DNA of 64,000 nt from Cohnella thailandensis. Lineage in GTDB: Bacteria > Bacillota > Bacilli > Paenibacillales > Paenibacillaceae. Below are positions 9,441-18,617 of the stretch, piece by piece (position 1 is the first letter of the stretch; each line of letters opens with the position of its first letter). Made by a program: the position numbers and the translations under genes. The stretch is from contig NZ_JACJVQ010000019.1 in the NCBI RefSeq assembly GCF_014212135.1, positions 1-64,000 on the forward strand, given 5' to 3'. Under the pieces are notes generated by a model, which searched no databases, had not been told where the DNA came from, and was given only the letters and a program-made list of their open reading frames with translations.

Positions 9441-9843
9441 CCGAATAGAGAATTCCTTGGATGAAGGGGAGCAGGCGGAGGATCGGCGGCGCGCGGAGGG
9501 AAGAGCCTCGCAGGCCGCAAGAGACTTCCGAGCCGGCTCGCCTTCTCTCTATTTATCCGGCGGAGCGGATAAGAGAATTGTCGAAACGACTCGATAGAAC
9601 GGAGGGGGACTCGCCGAATTCGCCCGGCCGAAGGACGAGTCCCTCTTGTCCGTGCAACGTTTTTCAAGTAAAATGAATCAATATGGCTTGCAACTCGGAC
9701 TCATGCGGAACGTGCGTGACAGCCGTTTGCTCTATTTGTATTCAACTCCCGCAGTATGCGAGGGGCCGCCGTTGGCAACACTGTTGCATAGTTTGGTAGG
9801 CCGTCCGTTGTGCTTGCGAGGAATGACCGGAGGGAAAAGTTGC
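9441..9843. other. 403-bp gap between dapF and remA with hairpins, no gene seen
   Basis: No convincing coding region. It contains an inverted repeat TTATCC...GGATAA near 9553-9572, then GGGACTCG (9606-9613) paired with CGAGTCCC (9636-9643), and a small IR GCAAC act GTTGC near 9774-9786. One of the first two may end dapF transcription; the last lies near the expected remA promoter. Confidence 0.5.
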
Positions 9844-10104
9844 ATGGCGATCAAACTGATCAATATCGGTTTTGGCAACATCGTTTCAGCGAATCGCATC
9901 ATATCCATAGTAAGCCCGGAATCGGCGCCGATTAAGAGAATCATTCAAGAAGCGCGGGACCGGCACATGCTGATCGATGCTACCTATGGTCGTCGTACTC
10001 GCGCCGTAATCATCACCGACAGCGATCACGTCATCCTGTCGGCCGTCCAGCCGGAAACGGTCGCGCACCGTTTGTCGACCAAGGACGACGAACATGACGA
10101 ATGA
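9844..10104 (+). CDS. remA: Extracellular matrix/biofilm regulator RemA (DUF370)
   Basis: DNA-binding regulator that activates matrix and osmoprotection genes in Bacillus subtilis and forms ring-like oligomers. The 86-residue product [14 protein letters not shown]... matches the family from end to end, including the [21 protein letters not shown] segment. ATG 9844 is chosen because it gives the canonical N-terminus, with GGAGGG about 9 nt upstream; the open frame upstream (from 9646) is not part of the family. The gene overlaps or abuts gmk, as in many Bacillota (remA-gmk-rpoZ), so it probably shares their transcript. Confidence 0.95.
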   Translation: MAIKLINIGFGNIVSANRIISIVSPESAPIKRIIQEARDRHMLIDATYGRRTRAVIITDSDHVILSAVQPETVAHRLSTKDDEHDE

Positions 10105-10753
10105 ATTGGGGAAGTCCATGAACAGAGGTTTATTGATTGTATTGTCGGGTCCTTCCGGAGTCGGCAAGGGAACGGTCTGCGCGGCGCTTCGCCGCAAGAT
10201 GCCGGAGTTGATCTATTCCGTATCCGCCACCACTCGCGCGCCGCGAGCCGGCGAAGTGGACGGAGTGAACTACTTCTTCAAGACGAAGGAGCAGTTCCTC
10301 GATATGATCGCCCGCGACGCTTTGCTGGAGCATGCGGAATACGTCGGCAATTATTACGGCACTCCTCGCGAATTCGTCGAGAAGACGCTGTCCGAAGGCA
10401 AAGATATCATTCTAGAAATAGAGGTTCAGGGAGCTCTTAAGGTCAAAGAGAAGTTCCCCGAGGGCGTATTCGTCTTCCTGCTGCCTCCTTCGCTCGGCGA
10501 GCTCGAATCGCGCATCGTCGGACGCGGGACGGAGTCGAAGGACAAGATCGACCATCGCCTGTCCGTCGCCGTCGAAGAGATGAACTTGCTGAACAAGTAC
10601 GACTACGCGGTGTTCAACGACGAGATCGATCTGGCCTGCGGCCGGATTCAGGCGATCATTACGGCGGAGCATTGCAAGCGCGAGAGAATTCAGCATGAGC
10701 TGTTCGACGAGCTGAAGAGCTTGACGGCAGCCAATAACGGATCGGAGAGATAA
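10094..10753 (+). CDS. gmk: Guanylate kinase
   Basis: Phosphorylates GMP to GDP with ATP, in guanine nucleotide supply and (p)ppGpp control. The P-loop SGPSGVGKG lies at about residues 15-23, followed by the GMP-binding segment with [19 protein letters not shown] and the lid. The 219 residues from ATG 10094 overlap the remA stop by 11 nt. ATG 10118 ([13 protein letters not shown]) gives the more usual N-terminus of 211 residues and is equally plausible. It is the middle gene of the remA-gmk-rpoZ unit. Confidence 0.96.
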   Translation: MTNELGKSMNRGLLIVLSGPSGVGKGTVCAALRRKMPELIYSVSATTRAPRAGEVDGVNYFFKTKEQFLDMIARDALLEHAEYVGNYYGTPREFVEKTLSEGKDIILEIEVQGALKVKEKFPEGVFVFLLPPSLGELESRIVGRGTESKDKIDHRLSVAVEEMNLLNKYDYAVFNDEIDLACGRIQAIITAEHCKRERIQHELFDELKSLTAANNGSER

Positions 10754-10757
10754 GCCC

Positions 10758-10961
10758 ATGTTATATCCATCGATTGATGAACTGGTACGCAAGGTAGACA
10801 GCAAGTACACGCTCGTCGTCGCCGCTTCCAAGCGGGCGAGAGGACTTAGGGAAGGCAAGCTGTCGCAGCTGACCAACCCGAAGTCGCACAAGGTCGTCGG
10901 CGTCGCGCTGGAAGAGATCTATCAAGACTACGTCAGCGTAGAAGCGCTCAAAGCGGACTAA
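10758..10961 (+). CDS. rpoZ: RNA polymerase omega subunit
   Basis: Small subunit that helps beta-prime fold and assemble. The 67 residues ([19 protein letters not shown]...) carry the family core [11 protein letters not shown] and end with an acidic helix. It starts 4 nt after the gmk stop and is followed by a good terminator, so it closes the remA-gmk-rpoZ operon. Confidence 0.96.
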   Translation: MLYPSIDELVRKVDSKYTLVVAASKRARGLREGKLSQLTNPKSHKVVGVALEEIYQDYVSVEALKAD

Positions 10962-10986
10962 AGCTTCATACGGCAGGAGAAAAAGG

Positions 10987-11010
10987 ACAACCCGCGCGGT
11001 TGTTTTTTTT
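10987..11010 (+). terminator. Terminator of the remA-gmk-rpoZ operon
   Basis: ACAACC, loop CGCGC, GGTTGT, followed by eight T residues, 25 nt after the rpoZ stop. Confidence 0.85.
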
Positions 11011-11040
11011 CTCGGTGCCGATGGTTGGACGGGAATGGCC

Positions 11041-11268
11041 GAATGAACATGAAATTTCACGTTTGGTTGGGCGATTGCCCTTGAATGGCGGGAATGAACA
11101 TGAAATTTCACGTTTAATTGAGCGGATTGGTTGGAATGGCGGGAATGAACATGAAATTTCACGTTTAATTGGGCGGATTGGCCGAAAATGGCTTGGATGA
11201 ACATGATCATTCATGCTTAATTAGGCGAATCGGCTGGGATGGCGAGCATGAACATGATATTTCGAGTA
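11041..11268. repeat. 51-bp tandem repeat array, four to five units
   Basis: Units begin at 11041, 11092, 11143, 11195 and 11246 (periods 51, 51, 52, 51). The first three share GAATGAACATGAAATTTCA exactly; the fourth and fifth are diverged. Each good unit contains the 10-bp palindrome TGAAATTTCA. Because the period is a multiple of three, both strands stay open and give artefactual 17-residue peptide repeats. Function unknown. Confidence 0.9.
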
Positions 11269-11640
11269 CAGAGCAGCAGGTCTCTCGCCCTCTCGACTAT
11301 TAAGCGGATTTAAGGCGAAAATGTGCTTGTCCGGTAGAGTCGATAGGTTTGAAGGAAGCGCAGCGCAGTTTCGATCTTGTTCAGCCGGCCTAAGCGGTTC
11401 GATCCCCAATCAGTTGCATATTCGATACTTATTGAGAGCGGAGCGAAGCGACGGAGGCGGCGGTTTGGATTCGGCTTCGAAGCTTCCGCGGCCGAACGCG
11501 GGAAGCTTTCTTGTTTCAGGGGTCACTTGTTTCAGAGGTTTCTTAGACTCATGAATTTGTTTCATGCTATTTGTGGGATGTGGATCTGCGGGAAATAGAT
11601 AGGCAAGGTTTCAAGCTAGTTTTGGAGGGAGGAGCAGGCT
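11269..11640. other. Non-coding stretch between the repeat array and coaBC
   Basis: No supported gene. At about 11479-11515 an imperfect stem (AAGCTTCC-GCG against CGCGGGAAGCTT, one bulge) precedes TTTCTTGTTT and could act as a terminator. A strong Shine-Dalgarno GGAGGGAGGAG precedes coaBC. Confidence 0.4.
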
Positions 11641-12903
11641 ATGGGGAAGTTACTAGAAGGCAAGACGATCGTGCTCGGCATCACGGGAGGAATCGCCGCG
11701 TATAAGGCGGCGACGCTGTGCAGCCGGCTTGTTTCGTTGGGCGCGACCGTGCGCGTCGTCATGACCGAAGGGGCGACGAAGTTCATTGCGCCCTTGACGC
11801 TGCAGACGCTGTCTCGCCATCCGGTGGCGACCGACGTCTTCGACGAGCATGACGCCTCCGTCGTTCAGCATATCGATCTGGCCGACGCGGCGGACCTGGT
11901 CGTCGTCGCTCCCGCGACCGCGAACATCATCGCGAAGATGGCGCACGGAATCGCGGACGACATGCTGAGCACGACGCTGCTCGCGACGACAGCTCCGGTG
12001 CTGATCGCTCCCGCGATGAACGTTCATATGCTGCAGCACCCCGCCGTCATGGCGAATTTGGACACGCTCGGCTCCCGGGGCGTACGCTTCGTCGAGTCGG
12101 GGACGGGCCAGCTCGCCTGCGGCTACGTGGGCAAGGGGAGGCTTGCGGAGCCGGACGAGATCGTCGAAGTCGTTATTAGCTTGCTTAAAGGCAAGAAGCC
12201 GCTAGCCGGCCGAAAGGTGCTCGTCACCGCCGGAGGAACGATCGAGAGGCTCGATCCCGTCCGGTACATCACCAATGACTCCTCCGGCAAAATGGGCTTC
12301 GCCCTGGCGGAAGCCGCGAGGGATCTCGGCGCGGACGTTACGCTTGTCTGCGCGAGAACGGACGGCCCCCCTCCTTCGGGCGTTACCGTTGTCCGAACGC
12401 CTTCCGCAGGCGAGATGCTGGCCGCCGTCATGGAGCGGCTGCCGGAGATGGACGCCGTCGTCAAAGCGGCCGCGGTCGCGGATTACCGTCCGGCGGAACG
12501 CCACGAGAACAAGATGAAGAAGGGCGCGGAGACGATGACGCTAACGCTCGTGCGCAATCCGGACATTCTTCAAGAGATCGGCAATTGGCGCTATTCGGAC
12601 GAAGGGAATCCTCGCCGCTCGCCGTTCGTGGTCGGCTTCGCGGCGGAGACGACGGACGTCGAGCGCCACGCGCTGGACAAGCTGGCGCGCAAGCGCGCCG
12701 ATCTGATCGTCGCCAACGACGTCTCGCAGGAAGGCGTCGGCTTCGGCGCCGATTCGAATGCCGTGAACGTGTACGGGGCGGAAGGTCTCGTACTCGCCCT
12801 TGACCGGCAATCGAAGCGGCGCATCGCCGAGCGGCTGTGGCAGCTGATCGCGGATCGCGCAGGCTGGAAGCCCTCGGGCGGAGAAGGAGTAGGCGCGTTA
12901 TGA
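11641..12903 (+). CDS. coaBC: Bifunctional phosphopantothenoylcysteine decarboxylase/phosphopantothenate-cysteine ligase
   Basis: Two successive steps of coenzyme A synthesis: ligation of cysteine to 4'-phosphopantothenate and FMN-dependent decarboxylation to 4'-phosphopantetheine. The N-terminal CoaC flavoprotein domain (ITGGIAAYKAA at about 16; APAMNVHML near 123) is followed by the CoaB domain (VTAGGTIERLDPVRYITNDSSGKMG, cited positions about 197-221; KAAAVADYRP near 275). The 420-residue length is typical. Its stop overlaps the priA start (ATGA), as in the dfp-priA pair of B. subtilis. Confidence 0.97.
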   Translation: MGKLLEGKTIVLGITGGIAAYKAATLCSRLVSLGATVRVVMTEGATKFIAPLTLQTLSRHPVATDVFDEHDASVVQHIDLADAADLVVVAPATANIIAKMAHGIADDMLSTTLLATTAPVLIAPAMNVHMLQHPAVMANLDTLGSRGVRFVESGTGQLACGYVGKGRLAEPDEIVEVVISLLKGKKPLAGRKVLVTAGGTIERLDPVRYITNDSSGKMGFALAEAARDLGADVTLVCARTDGPPPSGVTVVRTPSAGEMLAAVMERLPEMDAVVKAAAVADYRPAERHENKMKKGAETMTLTLVRNPDILQEIGNWRYSDEGNPRRSPFVVGFAAETTDVERHALDKLARKRADLIVANDVSQEGVGFGADSNAVNVYGAEGLVLALDRQSKRRIAERLWQLIADRAGWKPSGGEGVGAL

Positions 12904-15407
12904 GCGTAGCCCGCGTCATCGTCGACGTGCCGAGCCGGGATATCGACCGGCCGTTCGATTACACGATACCGGATCGGCTGAGCGGCTGGGTCGAGGTCGG
13001 GAGCCGGGTGGCGGTGCCGTTCGGAGGCCGCACGCTTCAAGGAATCGTCGTCGGACTGACCGCCGACCCCGAGTTCGATCGGAGCCGGCTCAAGGAGCTC
13101 ATCGACGTGCTCGATGCGCTGCCTCCGTTGTCGGCGGAGCTGGTCGAGCTGGGCGAGTGGATGAGCAGGCGCTGGGTTTGTCCGCTAACCGTCGCCCTTC
13201 AGGCGATGCTGCCGTCCGCGCTCAAGGGCAAGGCGGAGAAATATATCGCCCTCTCCTACGGGCAAGCGTGGCCCGCGGAGGAGCTGCTGGCCGACGGCGG
13301 ATTCCGGCAACTGCTCGAGAAAGGCGATCCCGTGAAGCTGTCCTATCTGCTGCAGCACTATCCCCACGAGGCGGACACGATCAAGCGGATGCTGAGAAGC
13401 GGCGCTTTGATGGAGACGCAGAAGGTGGAAGATCGCCTGTCCGTACGCACCGTTCTGACGGTTTTTCCGGGTTCGGAGGACGTCATGCGGTCGGGGATCG
13501 CCGAACTCGGCAAACGAGCTCCCAAGCAGCGCGAGGCTCTCGAATATTTGCTCGCCAACCCGGAGCCGATCCCCCAGCAGCAATTGGCGGAGGCGGTAGG
13601 AACGACGATCGGCACGATCAAGTCGCTCGCGGACAAAGGCTGGGCGGAGATACGGCCCGTGACAGAGGATCGCGATCCTTACGCCGGCCGCTCGTTCGCT
13701 CCGACGAAGCCTATGCAGCTGACCCCTGCGCAGCAAGGCGCTTACGAGCCTATCGCGAAGGCCATTCAAGAGGAACGCAGCGAAGTGTTCTTGCTTCACG
13801 GCGTAACCGGCAGCGGCAAGACGGAAATTTATCTTCAATCGATACAGACCTGCTTGGCGATGGGGAAGGAAGCGATCGTGCTCGTTCCGGAAATCGCGCT
13901 TACTCCGCAGATGGTCGAGCGATTTAAAGGAAGATTCGGCGAGAGAGTCGCCGTCATGCACAGCCGGCTCTCGAACGGGGAGCGATACGACGAATGGCGC
14001 AAAATCCGGGAAGGACGCGCGCAGGTCGTCGTCGGAGCCCGTTCGGCGATCTTCGCTCCGTTCGGCCGGATCGGGCTGATCGTCATCGACGAAGAGCACG
14101 AGACGACCTATAAGCAGGAAGAGAGCCCGAAATACCATGCCAGGGATGTCGCCGCCGAGCGGGCTCGCCTGCACGGCGCGGCCGTCGTTCTAGGCTCCGC
14201 GACTCCTTCGCTGGAGACCTATTCGGCCGCCGTCGGTCCTTACGACAAGGACACCGCGGCCGGCCGCGCCTGGCAACCGGTCTATGTGCCCTTGCCGGAG
14301 CGCGTGGCGGCCCGGCCGCTTCCCAAGGTGAGCATCGTCGATATGCGCGAGGAGCTGAAGCTCGGCAACCGGGCGATGTTCAGCCGCGCGTTGGCCCAAG
14401 CGATCGAAGAGAGGCTGGAACGGCAGGAGCAGATGGTGCTGCTTCTCAACCGAAGGGGCTATTCGACCTTCGTCATGTGCCGCTCGTGCGGCTATACGGC
14501 TTCGTGCCCCCATTGCGACATCGCGCTCACCTACCATCGCGGCTCCCAGAACCTGCGCTGCCATTACTGCGGCTACGCGGAGCGGGAGCCGGAGGTTTGT
14601 CCGTCCTGCCAGAGCCCGCATATTCGCTTCTTCGGAACGGGAACGCAGAAGGTGGAGGAAGCGCTCGCGCAGACGTTCCCCGGCATCCGGGTCATCCGGA
14701 TGGACGTCGATACGACGACGGAGAAGGGCTCCCACGAGAAGTGGCTGACCCAATTCCGCGAACGCAAAGCCGACGTCCTCTTGGGCACTCAGATGGTGGC
14801 CAAGGGGCTCGATTTTCCCCATGTTACGCTGGTAGGGGTGCTGGCCGCGGATTCGGCGCTGAAGCTGCCGGACTTCCGGTCCCCGGAGAGAACGTTCCAG
14901 CTGCTCACGCAGGTAGCGGGACGGGCGGGACGCCACGAGCTTCCCGGGGAAGTCATTATCCAGACTTACGAGCCGGAGCACCCGTGCATCGCCACGGTGG
15001 AGCATCACGATTATGCCGGCTTCACCGAGCAGGAGCTCAGGCACCGGCGCGTCCTCGGGTACCCTCCGTTCGGGCGTCTGATCACGCTAACGCTCTCTCA
15101 CGAACAGGTTCCCGTTCTGCATACTCTGGGAGAATCGTTCGCGTCGAAGCTTCGCGCCAAGGCGGAAGCGGAGGGCGTGCGGCAGACGGTGGCAAGCGGA
15201 ACGGGATTGTCGCTGGAGGTGCTCGGGCCGGTTCCTTCGCCGATTCCGAGGCTTAAGGATCGCTACCGGTATCAATGTATGGTAAAATATCGGGGAGAAG
15301 TCGACGCGATCGGCTGGACGTCCGCGGTTCTGCGGGAGCTTGCCGACGCGATGAAGCGCTCCGGCGTGACCGCGAGCGTGGACGTCGATCCTCAGATGAT
15401 GTTATAG
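12900..15407 (+). CDS. priA: Primosomal replication restart helicase PriA
   Basis: 3'-5' DNA helicase that reloads the replisome at stalled forks. The 835-residue protein shows Walker A GVTGSGKTE (about 301), DEEH box IDEEHETTYK (about 396), SATPSLETY, and a zinc-binding cysteine cluster (CRSCGYTASCPHCD, then CHYCGY and CPSC, about 527-575). ATG 12900 overlaps the coaBC stop; an upstream in-frame extension to 12837 lies inside coaBC and is disregarded. Downstream is def, 52 nt away. Confidence 0.97.
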   Translation: MSVARVIVDVPSRDIDRPFDYTIPDRLSGWVEVGSRVAVPFGGRTLQGIVVGLTADPEFDRSRLKELIDVLDALPPLSAELVELGEWMSRRWVCPLTVALQAMLPSALKGKAEKYIALSYGQAWPAEELLADGGFRQLLEKGDPVKLSYLLQHYPHEADTIKRMLRSGALMETQKVEDRLSVRTVLTVFPGSEDVMRSGIAELGKRAPKQREALEYLLANPEPIPQQQLAEAVGTTIGTIKSLADKGWAEIRPVTEDRDPYAGRSFAPTKPMQLTPAQQGAYEPIAKAIQEERSEVFLLHGVTGSGKTEIYLQSIQTCLAMGKEAIVLVPEIALTPQMVERFKGRFGERVAVMHSRLSNGERYDEWRKIREGRAQVVVGARSAIFAPFGRIGLIVIDEEHETTYKQEESPKYHARDVAAERARLHGAAVVLGSATPSLETYSAAVGPYDKDTAAGRAWQPVYVPLPERVAARPLPKVSIVDMREELKLGNRAMFSRALAQAIEERLERQEQMVLLLNRRGYSTFVMCRSCGYTASCPHCDIALTYHRGSQNLRCHYCGYAEREPEVCPSCQSPHIRFFGTGTQKVEEALAQTFPGIRVIRMDVDTTTEKGSHEKWLTQFRERKADVLLGTQMVAKGLDFPHVTLVGVLAADSALKLPDFRSPERTFQLLTQVAGRAGRHELPGEVIIQTYEPEHPCIATVEHHDYAGFTEQELRHRRVLGYPPFGRLITLTLSHEQVPVLHTLGESFASKLRAKAEAEGVRQTVASGTGLSLEVLGPVPSPIPRLKDRYRYQCMVKYRGEVDAIGWTSAVLRELADAMKRSGVTASVDVDPQMML

Positions 15408-15459
15408 ATCGGCGCTATCTTTATTTTTGCGCAACTTTGGATAAAGGAATGATGATTGC

Positions 15460-15945
15460 ATGTCCATTCGTCTTATAGTGAAGCACCCGGATGACGTTCT
15501 GCGGGAGCCGGCGAAGGAAGTGACGAAGTTCAACGCCAACCTCCACAAGCTGCTCGACGATATGGCGGATACGATGTACGACGCGGACGGCGTCGGACTC
15601 GCCGCGCCGCAAGTCGGCATCTCGAAGCGGGTGATCGTGGTGGACGCGGACGAAGAGCACGGGCTGATCGAGCTCGTGAATCCGGAGATCGTCTCCAAGG
15701 AAGGCGAGCAATTCGGTCCGGAAGGCTGCCTCAGCATTCCCGGCCTGCAAGGAGACGTCCGCCGCGCGCTGCGGGTAACGGTTCGCGGCCAGGATCGGCA
15801 CGGCAATCCCGTCGAGTACACGGGCTCCGACCTTCTCGCCCGCGCTTTCCAGCACGAGGTGGATCATCTGAACGGCGTTCTGTTCATCGACCTCGCGGAA
15901 TCGGTGTACGAGCGGAAGGCGGTTCCGGAGCAAGGCGGGGAATAA
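15460..15945 (+). CDS. def: Peptide deformylase
   Basis: Metalloenzyme that removes the formyl group from nascent N-formyl-methionine. All three motifs are present in the 161-residue product: GVGLAAPQ (about 46), EGCLSIPG (about 88) and QHEVDHLNG (about 131), with the Cys and two His metal ligands. The EGCLSIPG form is typical of type 1. It is followed after one base by fmt, which performs the opposite modification on the initiator tRNA, so the two are almost certainly co-expressed. Confidence 0.97.
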   Translation: MSIRLIVKHPDDVLREPAKEVTKFNANLHKLLDDMADTMYDADGVGLAAPQVGISKRVIVVDADEEHGLIELVNPEIVSKEGEQFGPEGCLSIPGLQGDVRRALRVTVRGQDRHGNPVEYTGSDLLARAFQHEVDHLNGVLFIDLAESVYERKAVPEQGGE

Positions 15946-15946
15946 G

Positions 15947-16900
15947 ATGAGAATCGTATTTATGGGAACGCCGGAATTCGCCGTTCCATCCCTGAACGCG
16001 CTCCTGGAAGGCGGATTCGACGTCGTCGGAGTCGTCACCCAGCCCGACCGTCCGAAGGGGCGGAAGCGCGAGCTGACGCCGCCGCCGGTGAAGGTCGTCG
16101 CGCAGGAGCACGGTTTGCCGGTGCTTCAGCCCGAGCGCATGAGAGCGCCGGAAGCGGTGGAAGCCGTGGCGGCTCTTCGGCCCGACCTGATCGTCACGGC
16201 CGCGTACGGCCAGATTCTGCCGAAGTCTCTGCTGGACGTGCCGCCTTTGGGCTGCGTGAACGTGCACGGCTCCTTGCTTCCGCGCTATCGGGGCGGGGCG
16301 CCGATCCAGCGTTCGATCATCAACGGAGAGAGCGAGACCGGAGTCACCCTGATGTTTATGGCGGCGGGCCTGGATACGGGAGACATGATCGCCCGCGTGG
16401 CCGTTCCGATCGAAGACGAGGATACGTCCGGCACGATGTTCGAGAAGCTGAGCGTAGCCGGGGCGAAGTTGTTGCTGGAGTGGCTTCCGAGCCTGGAAGC
16501 GGGAACGGCCCCGCGCGAGGTGCAGGACGAATCGCTCGCGACGTTCGCTTCCAACCTGACCCGGGACGACGAGAGGCTCCATTGGGAGCAGGACGCCAGG
16601 GCGCTGTTCAATCGGACGCGGGGCTTGTATCCGATGGCCGGCGGTTTCACTTACTTGAACGGGGAAGTGTTCAAGGTATGGGGCTGCCGCGTGCCGGAGG
16701 AGGCCGACCGCAAGCTGACCGCGGAGTGGAAGCAAGCGGCGCCGGGGACGGTGCTGGAGACCGGGTCGTTCGGCATCCGCGTTCGGACCGGCGACGGAAG
16801 CATCGTGTTGACTCAGGTGCAGCCGGCGGGCAAGAAGGCGTTGCCGGCCGCGGACTATGCGAGGGGGGCAAGGCTTGCCCCGGGTACGGTGCTCGGTTAG
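15947..16900 (+). CDS. fmt: Methionyl-tRNA formyltransferase
   Basis: Formylates Met-tRNA(fMet) with 10-formyl-tetrahydrofolate for translation initiation. The 317 residues start MRIVFMGTPEFAVPSL and include the catalytic HGSLLPRYRGGAPIQ region (about 104-118) and SETGVTLMFM, then the C-terminal OB-like domain. Standard length. It is separated from def by a single base. A long gap with a strong hairpin follows before rsmB. Confidence 0.97.
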   Translation: MRIVFMGTPEFAVPSLNALLEGGFDVVGVVTQPDRPKGRKRELTPPPVKVVAQEHGLPVLQPERMRAPEAVEAVAALRPDLIVTAAYGQILPKSLLDVPPLGCVNVHGSLLPRYRGGAPIQRSIINGESETGVTLMFMAAGLDTGDMIARVAVPIEDEDTSGTMFEKLSVAGAKLLLEWLPSLEAGTAPREVQDESLATFASNLTRDDERLHWEQDARALFNRTRGLYPMAGGFTYLNGEVFKVWGCRVPEEADRKLTAEWKQAAPGTVLETGSFGIRVRTGDGSIVLTQVQPAGKKALPAADYARGARLAPGTVLG

Positions 16901-16963
16901 CCGAGCGCCGTATTTTGCGTTATGCGATAATTTAAGAATTCGAGGACCCATCCTGGTTATCGT

Positions 16964-17014
16964 CAACGCAAAGCTTCTCCGGGAGCGATCGGATGCCGGA
17001 GAAGCTTTGCGTTG
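16964..17014. repeat. Perfect 19-bp inverted repeat with 13-nt loop between fmt and rsmB
   Basis: The left arm, 16964-16982, begins CAACGCAAAGCTTCTCCGG; the right arm, 16996-17014, is its exact reverse complement. No T-run follows on either strand, so it is not a standard terminator. It could be a REP-like dispersed palindrome, an RNA-processing or attenuation hairpin, or a protein-binding site. Confidence 0.95.
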
Positions 17015-17100
17015 GAGGAGAGAACGACTGCTCTGGCCATACTGGTAAGTGGGGAAAAGAAGCAAGCCGAGGGCTTGCCGCAATCGGAGCGTGTAACGGA

Positions 17101-18516
17101 ATGAGCATTGGTAAAAACCCGACTTCGAATAAATCGGGAGTCGCGAGAAAGACGCCCGGCGGTCCCCGCGAGGCCGCGTTGAACGTGCTGCTCAAAGTGG
17201 ATCAGCACGGGGCGTACAGCGGACTGGAGCTGAACCGGGTGCTGTCGGAGGCGTCCCTGTCCCGCCAGGATACCGCGCTGGCGACGGAGATCGTCTACGG
17301 AACCATTCAGCGGCTGAACACGATCGACTTCGTGCTGAAGGGCCGGGTCAAGGGCTGGCCGAACAAGGTGGAGCCTTGGGTGCGGAGCCTGCTGCGCCTA
17401 AGCTATTATCAGCTCCGGTGGCTGGATCGGGTCCCCGCCCACGCGGTGACGGACGAGGCGGTCCGGATCGCGAAGAAGAGAGGCCACGCGGGCATCGCGG
17501 GTCTCGTGAACGGCGTTCTGCGCGGCCTGCTCCGCGAAGGGTTGACGCCGGCTTTGCCGGCCGGGCTGCCGGAAGCGGAACGAATCGCCCTGGAGCATAG
17601 CCATCCGGAGTGGCTCGTAAGAAGATGGATGAACGCCTTCGGGCCGGAAGCGGCGGAAGCGATGTGCGAGGCGGGCAACGAGCCTCCGCACGGCTCGGCG
17701 CGGGTCAATCCGCTTCGGATCAGCCGCGAAGCGCTGCTGGAGGAGATGAGGGAGCGGGATATTTACGCGCAGCCATCGAAGCTTGCGCCCGGCGGCATCG
17801 TCGCTTCACGCGCCGGGAGCCTGGCGGCGACCGACTGGTACCGCGAAGGACGGCTGACCGTTCAGGACGAGAGCTCGATGCTGGTCGCCGCCGTGGCAGA
17901 TCCGAAGCCGGGCATGAGGGTGCTCGACTGCTGCGCGGCTCCGGGAGGGAAGACGACCCATCTGGCGGAGCTGATGGGGAACGAGGGCGAAGTGCTCGCC
18001 AACGACGTTCATCCTCACAAGGAGCAGCTGATCGCCCAGCAGGCGGAACGCCTCGGGCTAAGCTGCGTGCGGACGACGGTCGGGGATGCCGCGGAGCTCG
18101 CCGGGAAGCTGCCGGCGGCTTCGATGGACGTCGTGCTGCTCGACGCCCCTTGCTCGGGCTTCGGCGTGATCCGGCGCAAGCCGGAGATCAAGTGGAACAA
18201 GAGCGAGGAGGACATCGCGAGCTTGGCCTCGCTGCAGGCGGAGCTTCTGGAGCGGGTGCACGGCTTGGTGCGTCCGGGCGGCACGCTCGTATACAGCACT
18301 TGCACGATCGCCCGCGAAGAGAACGAGGAGGCGGTCCTCCGATTTCTGGAGAAGCATCCGAACTATATGCTGGACGCGAATTGGCCGGAGGAGATCGTAC
18401 AAGCCTTGAAGAAGGGGCAGGCGCTGCCGGAGACGTTCGCGGGAATGGTCCAGCTGCTGCCGCATCAATTCGGAAGCGACGGCTTCTTCATCGCCAAGCT
18501 GAAGCGGTTGGAATAG
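17101..18516 (+). CDS. rsmB: 16S rRNA (cytosine-967-C5)-methyltransferase RsmB
   Basis: SAM-dependent m5C methyltransferase acting on 16S rRNA. The N-terminal NusB-like RNA-binding domain (about 1-140) is followed by the Fmu/NOL1 catalytic domain: SAM site [33 protein letters not shown] with one catalytic Cys, and [12 protein letters not shown] with the other. ATG 17101 gives 471 residues. The frame is open back to 16993, but that start lies in the hairpin. No strong Shine-Dalgarno is visible. It is followed by rlmN after about 100 nt. Confidence 0.93.
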   Translation: MSIGKNPTSNKSGVARKTPGGPREAALNVLLKVDQHGAYSGLELNRVLSEASLSRQDTALATEIVYGTIQRLNTIDFVLKGRVKGWPNKVEPWVRSLLRLSYYQLRWLDRVPAHAVTDEAVRIAKKRGHAGIAGLVNGVLRGLLREGLTPALPAGLPEAERIALEHSHPEWLVRRWMNAFGPEAAEAMCEAGNEPPHGSARVNPLRISREALLEEMRERDIYAQPSKLAPGGIVASRAGSLAATDWYREGRLTVQDESSMLVAAVADPKPGMRVLDCCAAPGGKTTHLAELMGNEGEVLANDVHPHKEQLIAQQAERLGLSCVRTTVGDAAELAGKLPAASMDVVLLDAPCSGFGVIRRKPEIKWNKSEEDIASLASLQAELLERVHGLVRPGGTLVYSTCTIAREENEEAVLRFLEKHPNYMLDANWPEEIVQALKKGQALPETFAGMVQLLPHQFGSDGFFIAKLKRLE

Positions 18517-18617
18517 GGGCCTGGAACCCGCGCCCCGCCTGGGTTTATGGCTTCCGGGCTTCAATCTTCTGCCGGAAGGGCGTTTGTGATAAAATAGATC
18601 GAACGGTGGTGACACAT

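Noticed and set aside
9646-9843. N-terminal extension of remA
   Set aside because: RemA proteins are about 85-90 residues and start at MAIKLINIG; the extension has no conservation features.
11000-11214. Short repeat-peptide ORFs on both strands in the first tandem array
   Set aside because: Same artefact of a period divisible by three.
17610-18617. Upstream in-frame extension of rlmN through rsmB
   Set aside because: It is the alternative frame of rsmB; rlmN homologues start at the ATG at 18618.
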